DNA of 64,000 bases from Sipunculus nudus (Eukaryota; Annelida; Sipuncula; Golfingiida; Sipunculidae): assembly GCA_026874595.1 (NCBI GenBank), contig CM049319.1, forward strand, positions 14,411,601-14,475,600, in the 5' to 3' direction. The position numbers and the translations under genes were made by a program. Below, one piece after another: positions 1 through 10,532 of the stretch; positions within the stretch are counted from its first letter, which is position 1; each line of letters opens with the position of its first letter. The notes beneath the pieces are model-generated. The model was not told the origin of the DNA, made no database searches, and was given only the letters and a program-made list of their open reading frames with translations.

Positions 1-840
1 AATAACCAGTGTGTATTCCCCTCTTTCTTGATGGTATTTATATTGAGGTTCAGGTTGTGTGTATCATCCTTTACTCTTTTCAGATATAGGGGATTATACA
101 CATTTTTATAAGTTATTAGTGTCAAGGTCTCAATGTATTTAATGGAAAAAAAATTCTGTACAACTTCATTTAAAGTATGGAAATTCTGATTAATAATGCT
201 TGGTAGCTCCAGAATTATGATTTTGTTTTCTGCAGTTGTGCAAAAGGAGATCTATAATATAAATAGAAATAAAATTCAAATAAATATTAAAGAAATAATC
301 CCAGGAATATTCATTAAATATTGGTATAATAATAGCCTAAAATCTCTTTTTCTTTTTAACATGCAGGCAAATTACGGTTTTGTAATTTAGCCTTGATTTT
401 TCACTATTATGGATTATTAGTATTAAGTATTAGTACATTGTATTTTGTTGCCTCTTGTGGCTGTCAGATGGGCCTCCATCAGAAAGCTCTGTAGACTCTT
501 GTATATCATTAAAGGAGAGCATTTGATCCTTTACATGGTCAGTTTATTTTCATGAGTAAACTGTGTATGTTATCTGTATGTATGAATAGTACCATGTGAA
601 ACCCCACCCAGATAATTAAGACAAATAAAGTGGCCATGGTGTGATTTCCTGATTTCTCCTCAGTCTCACTCACCTGTACCAGGGCTTCAAGTTTACCTGT
701 GTATTCTGTAACTGAGGTATTTGTTTTGTCATTTACATATTTTATTTTGAAGGATTTATTCAGTGTGCCTGATTTCATTGGAACTCGTGGGAGTATATGC
801 AGATTTTTATAGATACCAGGGTAATTTAAATTTATCATTT
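1..840. repeat. Segmental duplication, copy 1 (empty-site copy)
   Basis: This stretch is closely similar to 7149-9300 in the same orientation, from the run GTGTATT..CCTC..TTCTTGATGG through to TTCAGTGTGCC near 765. The second copy carries a 1.2-kb insertion that is absent here (uninterrupted junction at 39-41). It probably continues before the window. Confidence 0.85.
674..768 (-). other. Exon-like unit, copy a of five
   Basis: Open minus-strand segment with residues VNDKTNT at its centre, ending in CAG followed by GTGAGT, a good splice donor. An AG acceptor candidate precedes it. Related units lie at 2085-2170, 6942-7025, 9165-9260 and 9977-10065. It may be a duplicated exon or simply part of a repeat; no host gene is recognised. 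Confidence 0.35.
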
Positions 841-1276
841 TCTTATGTTTTTGTCACGTCTAATGTGAAACTACATCTGTATTATCAATTTCATTATTTC
901 AATGTCTAATATTTCCCATCTTTCTTAATTGGTCATGTTTCATCATAGGCATGATTAGTGTTTTGTATTTACATAGATGAAATACAGTGAAATTGTATAC
1001 ATTTTAATAGAGTTAATATGTACAAAGGCATTAGTTAGTATACTAGGGGTATGGATACTGATCTTTGAGTGGTCCAGAAATATGATTTAGTTATTCTAGG
1101 TATAAAGTGCAGCATTTTTGCAATTATTGAAATACAAATAAAATAAAATTATACAATACCCTGACGAAAAATATTGCTTTAGTAAATTTTGTTTTCACCT
1201 GAGAATAATTTTGTACCAACTAAAGCTATATTTAATCATCATCATATAGTGAACCTAAGTTTAGATCTGTATGATG
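841..1276. other. Intronic sequence, nothing recognised
   Basis: AT-rich sequence inside the first visible PIGA intron. A minus-strand ATTAAA at about 1229 is the only possible poly(A) signal downstream of the gene at 1320-1667. I see no exon. Confidence 0.5.
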
Positions 1277-1300
1277 TGGGTGGCCTTGAAAAAGGCCTTT
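1277..1300 (-). promoter_or_regulatory. Histone-type 3' stem-loop
   Basis: Read on the minus strand, GGCCTTTTTCAAGGCC (1297-1282) forms a 6-bp stem closed by a TTTC tetraloop. It matches all 16 positions of the metazoan histone 3' stem-loop consensus GGYYYUUHUHARRRCC. The 5' flank is AAA and the 3' flank is ACCCA, both typical. It lies 22 nt after the stop codon of the 1320-1667 gene, the usual distance in replication-dependent histone mRNAs. No clear purine-rich downstream element (CAAGAAAGA type) follows. Confidence 0.85.
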
Positions 1301-1319
1301 AGGTTTACAGATGACTGGA

Positions 1320-1667
1320 TCAGTTCCTGTCTGTGGCCGGTACCCCTGCAGTGCTGCCCTCTAGGAACTTGATCTGAGCCTCGAGGAAGTCTGCTCTGGT
1401 TGCTATGGTGTGGGTATACTCATAGAACATGCTCTTAACACTGTCCAGCACACACAGTCGTATTCTCAAGTTGTTACAGGTGGCCATCTGGTGACGGTCG
1501 TTTGCTCGCCTGTAACGTACAGCGAGGTCTCTCTCTGTGCGGTCAAGCAGCATCATGTGATCACACGCTTGGTTGAGCTTGGAGCTTGCGACAACTAACT
1601 CAAACTGGAGATGATCAAGGTCTGTCTTTTTATAAGGGTGGAACCTCTTAGCTGGTGACAGAGACAT
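1320..1667 (-). CDS. Intronless 115-aa protein with histone-style gene architecture
   Basis: A single open frame of 115 residues, from ATG at 1667 to TGA ending at 1320. I do not recognise the family. The protein looks mostly helical: a basic N-terminus (AKRFHPYKK), then two long segments rich in L, M, R, K, D and E (about residues 16-55 and 58-103) that could form a helical hairpin or coiled coil, then a polar tail. It has no histone-fold signature, lysine-rich tail, signal peptide or membrane segment. The flanks define a compact gene: TATATAAA 56 nt upstream, two CCAAT boxes further up, and a histone 3' stem-loop 22 nt past the stop. I infer a replication-dependent, non-polyadenylated mRNA. 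It lies antisense in a PIGA intron. Base composition is more balanced than the surrounding intron, consistent with coding. Confidence 0.8.
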   Translation of the reverse strand: MSLSPAKRFHPYKKTDLDHLQFELVVASSKLNQACDHMMLLDRTERDLAVRYRRANDRHQMATCNNLRIRLCVLDSVKSMFYEYTHTIATRADFLEAQIKFLEGSTAGVPATDRN

Positions 1668-1722
1668 GTTTGTAACATATCAATATCAGGAGGCAATAAT
1701 GAAGACTAGCAAGCAGCTCAGG

Positions 1723-1730
1723 TTTATATA
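1723..1730 (-). promoter_or_regulatory. TATA box of the 115-aa gene
   Basis: TATATAAA on the minus strand, 56 nt before the ATG at 1667. This would place transcription start about 25-30 nt before the ATG and give a very short 5' UTR, as in histone genes. Confidence 0.75.
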
Positions 1731-1759
1731 AGGTGAGCAGATCATCAAACAATGATGAA

Positions 1760-1800
1760 ACAGCCAATCATAGTTCAGGATGAGTGAGCACAGCCAATCA
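1760..1800 (-). promoter_or_regulatory. Pair of CCAAT boxes
   Basis: CAGCCAATCA occurs at 1761-1770 and again at 1791-1800 (ATTGG on the coding strand), 30 bp apart and 31-78 bp upstream of the TATA box. This spacing is typical of NF-Y-driven, S-phase promoters such as those of histone genes. Confidence 0.65.
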
Positions 1801-2084
1801 CCATCAAGTATGTCAAGGCAGAGCCAAGCAGTGCCCAGTTTAGCTACAAGTCTTATCCTCAAACAGGAGGCATATTAGCCTTAAATGGCTGAATAATTTC
1901 TCATTTTCACAAAATTTTGTTGTTTTAAAGAAAATTCATTTGATCTCTCCTCTGGTCAGTTAGGGCCTTTATCCATATGGCTTTGTGCATGTTATCTAAC
2001 AGTGCCCTGCCTTAAGTGAAACCCCACCCACCTCTGTAAGGTAAACACAGCTGTTACTCCTAATTACTCTTTGACCTGACTTCC

Positions 2085-2170
2085 CTGCACCTGGGCTACA
2101 GGTGTGGAGTCTGAACCTGAGATGTGTATTTTGTTATTAACTGTTTCTCTTTTGATGGTGTCCCTTATTT
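2085..2170 (-). other. Exon-like unit, copy c of five
   Basis: Open minus-strand segment with ETVNNK and ISGS motifs, aligned with the other four units. It has an acceptor-like CTGTAG at its start, but the donor is altered (CAG then GGAAGT). The surrounding repeat runs from about 1940 to 2185. Confidence 0.35.
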
Positions 2171-2198
2171 CTACAGAGTTCATGGAGTGTATAGCAAT

Positions 2199-2266
2199 TT
2201 TTAGCTCAGCTGACTGTAAGTCATCTGAGCTATAGTCATGGTCCATTGTCCGTCGTCCGTCCGTCT

Positions 2267-2300
<34 letters not shown>

Positions 2301-5300
2301 CTGTCCGTCTGGATGTCCGTCCGTAAGACTGGCACGTTTCGACACCTTTGGACCTACGAATCTGAATTTCGGCATACAGTTAGATGTCCCCATAATCTCC
2401 TACCATGCCAAAATTTGGGTCAATAGGACTTCGTTCCTTTGAGATATTAAGGAAAAACCTCAATTTTTTATTAGAAATCTATTTTCACATTTCAGGACTG
2501 CCTAATATCAAAACCACTCATCTGGTTTTCTTCATATTTACCATAAATATTCCTCTATATAGTTCCTATGTACATGCCAGATATTAAGTCAGTATTATAT
2601 AATTTAAAAAAGTTATGGGCCCAAACCTAATGGACTTTGTCAAAAAATCAGGAAGATATTTGGTCACTTAAGACCAAAAGTGTTAAAGGTAGGGACTTTT
2701 TTCCAGTAATACAACTTTAATTAATCAAAATTTAATTGTATACCAAAAATTAGATCAAAATTTGTTAAATTTTTTTAAATATTGGCTAAAATATAAAATT
2801 GGTACCTTAAATTTTGCCCAACCTTGGCCATGGCACGTTTTTTTCCTGTTAGTACTGTGGATTTAATTTTCACACCATGTATACATAAGGATTTAATCTG
2901 TTAAAATCTGAAAATTGAAAAAAAAGCTGCAAAATTAGGCTAGTTATTGAATTTTTTTGGAGGCTCTTGTTGTATTCCCTTACATTGTCAAGCAGTCCAC
3001 TTTGATGACTGTAGGTCATTCAGTGCACATCTCTATGCTCCCCAGGCCGTTGACATAATTTTAGATGTCCCCAAAATCTCCTACCATACCGAAAATTGGG
3101 TCATTAGGACTTTGTTCCTTCAAGATATTAAGGAAAAAAAACTCTGTTTTCCATAAAAAAAGCCATTGTTTCACTTCAAGGCTGCCTAATATCAAAACCA
3201 CTGATCTGTTTTTGATCGTATTTAGTATTCACATTCTTTTATACGATTTCTATGAACATACCAAAAATTAGGTCAGTATTGGGTATTATTTTGAAGTTAT
3301 GGGCCAAAACATAATGCAATTTTTTAAAAAATCAGGAAATATATTTACCTAACATGAGAATTGCTGAAGCTAGAGACTTTTTTTCAGGAATATAACTTTA
3401 TTTAATCAAGATTCAATTGTTTACCCAAAATTAGATCTGAATTTTGCAAATTTTTCAAGTTATTAGCATAAATAAAAAATCAATACCTTAAATTTTGTCC
3501 AACTTTGGCACTGTTGATTTAATTTTCCCAGCATATATGCATAAGGATTTAATCTTTTAAAATCTGAACTTTCAAAAGAAATTGTTTGGAATGAATAGCT
3601 TTTATTCATGTTTTCATACACCATGTCAAGTGTTGTTAACATCTAGCCCACCTAGTAGTACAGCCTTCACTTGCATTATGTAACCCACCCCAGGCAGCTT
3701 ACCTTGGCCCAGCTTGGCCACTACTAGCAGGCTTCCCCTCTGCCCTGCACTCATCCCCCCCCCCCCCCCAGCTGGTGCATAAATTAGATGAATGTTATAA
3801 TTTTTCTGTATTTTATTTTATTCGTGAACTTGCTACATTTTAGATCTTGTATTGAACCACCAGGGTTACAATGATTAAAGTGTACATTTAATTGTGTCCA
3901 CAAAGTGGTGTATTGCTGTGAAAGTGTGGAAGTTCATCAGATAAGTAATTCCTTACTTCAAAAGAAAAAAACTTCACCAGGTGTGAAATTGACAATTAAT
4001 TCCAGTAATTAATTAAAACTGGGATAGTAATTAGCACAATGATATTGTTTGTCCCTCATTCAACCAACAGTGTGTATACTTTATTTGAAAAGATGTTTTA
4101 TTTTATCAAATTTACTTTTATTTTATTTTGGTGAATAAAATTAAGCATGTCCTGAAAACTCTAATGTGCAAAACTTTTTAATAGTGATTCAAGGAATATT
4201 CTTGTAGATGCCATGTTGTGGCATTATTTTCTTTTAAAATCAGTTTAAACATTTATGATTTAAAAATAATAAAATATATGTGTATGCATAATATGACCCA
4301 ATGTTTTTTACTCTGTATATATAATGATTGCAACTTTTGCAACAATTCTAATATTTTAACTTATATTTTCAGGTTTTTTAATTAAAAATTTATAAACCTG
4401 TAAATAAAAAAATGATTCAGATAAAAACTTCTTAATGGAAAAAGTGGATCTGCTTAAAAAAATAGGATTATATATAAACTTAAATGCATTATTCTCTTGA
4501 AAGTGAAATAAAGGTATTAGTCCATTCTGTCCACTTGCCTGTCCATCTGTAAATTTTCGTATGCAACACAGTATCTCAAAACTTTTACTGTTTTTCTTCA
4601 TGACAGTCTTGTCAGAGTATTAGTTTGCAATCATATATTTAGAACTTTACTATAACCAAGTAGGAGGGCCCCTTTCCTCTTAGAATTCATATTCTTATAT
4701 AAATGAAAAACATTACAATAGAATATTTCTACATCCACCTTCGTGCTGCCCTCACTTTTCCCTTCTCCGAACCCCATCCCAAAGTCAGCCTCAGTAAGCA
4801 AGAACAAGATGAATCAGATATATTCATACTTTAATATTTTGTATAACAATTCATCCATAGGTACCTATGTACATGCCAGAAATTATGTCAATATTGTGTA
4901 ATATGTAGACATAGTGGGCATCACAATAATGTACCTTGTCAAGACTAAAGAGATATTGTGTCATACAGTCACATATTCATAAATCACTTCATCAGCATAG
5001 TTAATCATAACATCATATCTGTCAAATTGAACGCTTGCAGACTACCATACACTTTAGATCCTTCAACAAATAGCCTTATCATCATTCTACTACTGCTTAT
5101 TACTGCTGTCATTGCATTCATATTTGCTCAAATATATCACAATTTTCAACCCCTCCTAAATAAATAAAAAATAAACCACTTTATTTGACTCTATTAATCC
5201 ATCAGTCAGGTAATTTCATTTATCATTTACTCACATATAACATTACATTACTTTATATTAGCCCAACATGTACATGATATTCATAAGCTTTATTGACTCG

Positions 5301-5385
5301 ATATAGTATCACAGTGGAAGAAACATTTATAGTCCAATCACGATCAGCTGAGCGCCGTGACCCATGGGTCCCTTGTATAAATACA
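2199..5385 (+). mobile_element. Family A tandem-repeat element, copy 1
   Basis: Starts with AGCTCAGCTGACT-GTA-AGTCATCTGAGCT, a hairpin with one mismatch, followed by a TCCG/TCTG microsatellite (2255-2330). Units of about 650 bp follow at about 2400 and 3085, with a degraded third near 4860; each contains ATGTACATGCCAGA-type and GGTCA(A/T)TAGGAC-type runs. The 3' end at 5343-5385 has CAGCTGAGC followed by the near-palindrome TGACCCATGGGTCC. The layout resembles non-autonomous Helentron/pearl-like elements; that class assignment is inference. No transposase is present. Confidence 0.6.
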
Positions 5386-6255
5386 GGTACTCAGCTATTT
5401 AAATTTGGTATTTTTTTTTACATTTTTCACATTTTCTTTTAAATCAGCTCTTTAATTTGATCATTTCAACAGCTAAAGTTCCTTAACCTCTCACGAGATA
5501 ACAGTTATGTATGAATAGTTTACACTATATTGGAAGTTAATGTACATATTGAATAAATCTTTAAAACTGTGAAGGTCTTAGTATATATTTTTTTGACATA
5601 TTAAACTTTCCTTCTCAGCCTCAGTTAGCCCCTGTTTGGATATCCTGATTAATGTCTGATTGGTTATTAAAATATAATACAATTGTTTACATTTATGTTG
5701 CACCATGGTATTTATGCAGTGATTAAATACAGTGTGTTTCAATGTCTCAGTTTTTACCTAAATATTACCTTTATCGTTTACCTGGGGCCAATTAACATGC
5801 ACATATTCTGAAAACTAAGAATGTTTTGTATTAAATGGTTAAAAAAACATAGGGATTTTCCAGTAGTGACCAATTATATAATATTTATCTTAAAAACAAA
5901 ACAATTCGGCCACTAAGCAATCAGTACATTCCATTTTCAACATATTCAGAGCAATAAACATTACGCTCTTTACACAGCACTTTAACTATAGGTCTACTTC
6001 CTATATGGTAAGCCCTGTTTGTTATGACCTCGTATCCTGAATTGCTACACTAGAGGGGAGCACTGTATTTTTGTCCAATTAGATGAGACCTCCTGCTGGA
6101 AGACACAGGCGAGTGAAGAATTTACGGAGCCAATCATGTTCATTTCCTTTTGAGTGACAGCACATAGCCCCGGTAACTGTATGAACAGGCCACAGGCTCA
6201 GACAGAATTGCCGCAGACGTGGTTTACTCAGGGCCTTGGGCAATTAGGATGCCTG
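5386..6255. other. Intronic sequence, nothing recognised
   Basis: AT-rich at first, becoming less so after about 6000. I find no exon or known element. Confidence 0.4.
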
Positions 6256-6259
6256 GTCG

Positions 6260-6505
6260 GTGAGCTGTAATTCAAATGAAACAAAACAACAAAGGCTGCG
6301 TGCACACCTCGCTGGCTGGTTTCAGTTCTGCAGACACCAGACACATGGCTACGCTAACACTGTCATACTGTCAGAATGGAAAAAGATCGATGATGCGAGA
6401 ATGCAGAGGGAGCAATTAAAATTCGAACGTAAACTTGTCTTCAAACAGCGCTTGAAGCGCAGCTATGGGCGGACCCAGGATTCCTGTCGCATGTTTGTTT
6501 CTTAG
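6260..6505 (+). CDS. Unrecognised basic 81-aa open frame
   Basis: An 81-residue frame in a stretch of balanced base composition (about 6000-6660), unlike the AT-rich surroundings. The product is rich in K, R and Q, with a helical stretch around DDARMQREQLKFERK. I see no known domain, nearby TATA box or good poly(A) signal. It could be a small gene, an exon of an unseen transcript, or chance. Confidence is low. Confidence 0.2.
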   Translation: MSCNSNETKQQRLRAHLAGWFQFCRHQTHGYANTVILSEWKKIDDARMQREQLKFERKLVFKQRLKRSYGRTQDSCRMFVS

Positions 6506-6790
6506 CATCTGGTTGGCTGCTTTACACATCATACGCACGTTTTGTTCAGCGGACAACGAACCGCCATCTGGTGTCTAAATATATCATAAACAGGTCAAAG
6601 CTGGCAGCGTGAAAATCAGTTGCTTCTTTAGAAGCGTAAGATTTCGGCTGCCTCGGGAGCATAGATGAACATATGCACTGAAAAGTGCTTCTTTTCTTCA
6701 CTCTTTGACAACAGTTAATTTGAAGTTTAAATGATGAAAATTAAAAAAATGACCAGCTGATATTTCATGTACATTACATGAGGAAACATC
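6506..6790. other. Intronic sequence, nothing recognised
   Basis: No exon, repeat boundary or regulatory site that I can support. Confidence 0.4.
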
Positions 6791-6941
6791 TGGTCTCTCA
6801 CAGGGTCATTCAGATTGCTTTCTGTGTCTTTGACATTGTGTTATTAGATAGCACAGTACCCTGCCTGATGTGAAACTCTGTCAGGTAAACAGAGTACCTG
6901 GTCAAAGTGTAGTCTCCTAATTACTCATTAATCTAACTTGC

Positions 6942-7025
6942 CTGTACCTGGGGTGTACTCCATGTTATTGGAGATGTTTGTTTTTTTTTCATTTACTGTT
7001 TCTCTTGTGATGATGTTCCTTGTTT
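6942..7025 (-). other. Exon-like unit, copy d of five
   Basis: Minus-strand segment with ETVNEKK and TNIS motifs, aligned with the other units. The donor position reads CAG-GCAAGT. A net indel near the end puts its last part out of step with the other copies, so it is probably degraded. Confidence 0.3.
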
Positions 7026-7189
7026 CTCCAGCATTCAAGAAGTAAATATTAAATACTGGTAAATTTAATCAGTGCCCAGCTATTTTAAATTTTGTAATAT
7101 GTTCTTACATGTCCTTAAAAATAACCTCCTACTTTCGTTTTACCATTTCAATAACTAGTGTGTATTACCCTCATTCTTGATGGTATTTA

Positions 7190-8409
7190 CAGTGGAACCC
7201 CGCCTTGCGACCACCCCACAATTACGACCACCCCACAATTACGACCATTTTGCTTGGTCCCGAATTTTTTTTGGTTTATTTATGTTTAAAAATGACTCAA
7301 AATTACGACCACCCCTGAATTCAGAATTACGACCAGATTTCCCGGCCCCAGCGCTAATGCGACCCCGCTAATGCGACCACCGCCGAGAAGTACTGAAACA
7401 ACATTTGTCACGAGTCAATGGCTGCGTCTTGTCACAGGCGCCTTAACGAAAGATCAAAGCGGGTAACAAGGTTTCTTAACCCGAGTGTTAATCTGGTCCC
7501 GCATACCTTCCCGACTTGGTGTCTTCGCTGAGACTCGTTGAGGAGTAGGTTATAGATCAAAGAGCGTAACCATCGGCCTGATTACTTAATGAGCCGGTCT
7601 GACCTGGGGTCAGATGCTAATTGCCCCTCAGTGATCACCTGTATTACAGCTACCCTAAGTGTGGGGTTGCGGGCTTAATATTTCAACTCATCACATATTG
7701 TTCGATCCTCATTGGTAAAATTAAATAACTAGTTAATCCTAAATGTGTTCATACCTTACTGACATTGAGTATTGAGCAGTCAGTAAAATGTATAAAGAAA
7801 GCTTGCATGGGGGGAAATCCCTTACATTAACTTGCCTTTTCTGATAGATCGTTGTCAGTTTATTTCTCTACTGGTTAAGTTTGCATTTAAATTGCTTGCT
7901 GTTATAGGCAACCATGCCTCTGAAAGAGCTCTCCTTGAAGGATAAAGTGGCGTTAATCAAGGTGGCAACACCACGCGCAGTCAGCACCAAATGGCTCAGC
8001 GTTTAGCGTCGAGAAAACTCAAGTGCACGCAATATATACTCAAGCGGAAGGCTAAATATATGACAGCCACGTATTATGTTCAATATGCATTCAGATGGTT
8101 GTAATCGTATTACCTTAGTGTTATTATTTGTTAATCATCAGTCACTACGTATGTGTACAAGTATATTAATTTTCATCATGAATAAATATGTTCAGCTACA
8201 CACACAAAAAAATCATAATAAGGGTCCTCCGCTAAGTAAAATATTTTGTTATAATTCACATTAAAGAGATGTAATAGATAAACTCTGATACACATTAAAT
8301 ATCAGCGTGTTATATGCGACCACGGTAAGAGTTTCACAAATACGACCACCCCCAAATTAAGACCACTTTGCTCAGTCCCCAGGGTGGTCGTAATTGTGGG
8401 GTTCCACTG
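7190..8409 (+). mobile_element. Pogo/Tigger-like DNA transposon, internally deleted
   Basis: A 1220-bp element with ends CAGTGGAACCCC and GGGGTTCCACTG, extended by subterminal ACGACCACC repeats, flanked by a TA duplication (7188-7189, 8410-8411). The duplicate site near position 40 has a single TA and no insertion, which fixes the boundaries. Inside, 7914-8065 holds the broken start of a transposase: LSLKDKVALIK in one frame, then a frame-shifted SQHQMAQRLASRKLK..YILKRKAKY. This resembles the CENP-B/pogo N-terminal helix-turn-helix. There is no DDE domain, so it is non-autonomous. Confidence 0.8.
7914..8065 (+). pseudogene. Frameshifted N-terminus of a pogo-type transposase
   Basis: The first part, from ATG at 7914, reads MPLKELSLKDKVALIK, as in CENP-B-N domains. 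About 20 codons in, the similarity passes to another frame with the expected recognition-helix region ending in ILKRKAKY. A TAG closes the first frame. The catalytic domain is missing. Confidence 0.55.
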
Positions 8410-9164
8410 TATATTGAGGTTCAGGTTGTGTGTATGATACTTTACACTTTTCAGATATATGGGATTGTTCACATTTTTCAAAAGTTATAAATGTCAAGGT
8501 CTCAGTATATTTAATGGAATTAATAAAAACTGTAAACAAAAGTTTGGACATTCTGATTCATAATGCTTGGTAGCACAAAACAATTTTGTTTTCTGCAGTT
8601 GTGCTGCCATTTTGATGCAGTTACTAAAAACAGTATGATGAATTATTATATAGATTTGTGGAATACTTGAGAAAATTAATACAATGATTTTGATATAATA
8701 AGCAACTCTGGTAAAAAAGGAGATATATAATTTGAATATAAAGTTAAATTAAATTAAAATAAATATTAAAGAAATAATACCGGAATTTCATAAAATATTG
8801 GTATCATAATAGCCTTAAAATCTCTTTTTTTCTTTTCGTCATACTGGAAAATTACAGTTTTGTTCTTTAGCACTGATTTTTCACCAGTATGGATTATTAG
8901 TATAAAGCATTTGTACATTGTATTTGGTTGCCTTTTGTGTCTATCAGATGGGCCCTCATCCTCAGAAAGCACTGTTGACTCTTGTATATCATTTAAGGAG
9001 AAAATTTGATCCTTTACTTGGTCAGTTTAGTCCTCTTATCATTAAGAGTTGAATGTGTGTGTTATTTGTGTTTATAATAGTAACCTGTGAAACCCCACCC
9101 AGATAATTAAGATAAACAAAGTGGCCATGGTGTGATTTTCTGATTTCTCATCAGTCTTGATCAC

Positions 9165-9260
9165 CTGTACCAGGGCTTCCGGTGTACCTGTGTAGTCAGT
9201 ACCATAGGTGTTTGTTTTGTCATTAACAGATTTTACTTTGAAAGATTTTTTCAGTGTGCC
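9165..9260 (-). other. Exon-like unit, copy b of five
   Basis: Counterpart of copy a within the segmental duplication, with the VNDKTNTYG motif. The donor position reads CAG-GTGATC, weaker than in copy a, and no acceptor AG is visible at the same place. Confidence 0.35.
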
Positions 9261-9300
9261 CATTTTAATGAATTTAAATGAGTATACAGGAATTTTTATA

Positions 9301-9820
9301 GGTCCTAGGTCCTATTAAAATACAAATTTAAAAAAGTTATACAGGTTTAAATAAGAAAATATGCAGGTTTGATGCCATTATTATAGTTTCTTGGAATTAA
9401 AAAGGCAAAATCTCACAACCCTTACTTAAAATTCACTAAAGGTAAAATTAATCTAGTAAAATATAACCTTTCATCAGGAAGAAGATACATTATATAAATG
9501 AATAAAACAAATTAAAATATAAAAAAAATAATCAGATGAATCAATTATAATTAATATTTGCATTATATGATAAGTATCTCACTATATGTTCTATTTTCAT
9601 TATATTTTCATACTTTTAAGAAAATTGTCAAAAAAGACAATTAATAATTCAGGAGGCTCCAGTTTTCCCCCCACTTCTGCTGAATGGCTTTTCACCTTTA
9701 TATATACAATGTGGTGTAACAGATGTATTATATATGTGAACTTTGGCCTTCACCTTGTAGTCATCATTTGTTTAAAGAGAGCTAAAGAGAGTATGGTATA
9801 GACTTGTTTCAGGAAATTAT
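9301..9820. other. Intronic sequence, nothing recognised
   Basis: Very AT-rich; no exon or element boundary that I can support. Confidence 0.4.
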
Positions 9821-9976
9821 TTGATCTTTCATTTGGTCAGTTTAGGCCTATTTATTTGCAGCTTTGACCTTAAGCAAACAGAACAGTACCCTACCTGCTG
9901 TGAAACCCCAACAACCTGTGTTATGTAACACAGCAGTCACTGTGTGATCTCCTTATTACTCTTTGATCTCACTTAC

Positions 9977-10065
9977 CTGTACCTCGGTTTCAGGTGTGTT
10001 GTTGATTTCACCTGAGATGTTTGTTTTGTCATTAACAGTTTCTTGTTTGAAGGTGTTATTCAGTG
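9977..10065 (-). other. Exon-like unit, copy e of five
   Basis: Open minus-strand segment with ETVNDKTNISGE, ending in GTACAG followed by GTAAGT, an excellent splice donor. Similarity to the copy at 2085-2170 continues about 130 bp past the donor, so the duplicated unit includes flanking non-coding sequence. Confidence 0.4.
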
Positions 10066-10271
10066 TCAAGTATTTCCCATATTATACAGATTAAACACAT
10101 ATAAACTGGTGTACATACTGTAGTATATAATTATGATTATGTATATATTTAATTTTATTCAAGTTTAATATCTGGGAAACCTATATGATTTATATATTCT
10201 TCTAGTATTTTCACTATATATAGTTAAATCAGGATTTTGCTTACCACCTTCATGCATGTTGCAGTGTTTAT

Positions 10272-10532
10272 CAGGGGCAGATCCAAGATTTTGCAATTAT
10301 TTCATTTTTTTAGTAAGTGAATATTTAAATTCATCTATTATGATAGATATATAAAGCCCAAATCCCAATTTGCAATACCTGTTATTGATGACAAGGCAAT
10401 AAGTATTCAGTGCCTTCATCTGCAATTATTAAAATCTAAAGCCATGCATATGTACACACACAATTGTATTTTATTGAATGATATTAAATATATTGTGAAG
10501 CACCCCAGGCCCTCCTCTTGATCTGCCCATTT
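10272..10532. mobile_element. Small element with GGGGCAGATC inverted ends, copy 1
   Basis: The left end CAGGGGCAGATCCAAG is mirrored by CCTCTTGATCTGCCCAT on the right. A related unit lies at 31141-31342. It has the size and layout of a MITE. Confidence 0.45.

Larger units (their letters stand above)
7149..9300. repeat. Segmental duplication, copy 2 (filled-site copy)
   Basis: Matches 1-840 on both sides of the pogo-like insertion at 7190-8409. The flanks GATGGTATTTA and TATTGAGGTTCAGG are contiguous in copy 1. Small substitutions and indels show that the duplication is old. Confidence 0.85.

Noticed and set aside
2064-2426. Open frames with repeating PSVRLSVCPSVRLSVCLSVW-like residues
   Set aside because: Translation of the TCCG/TCTG microsatellite at the start of a family A element.
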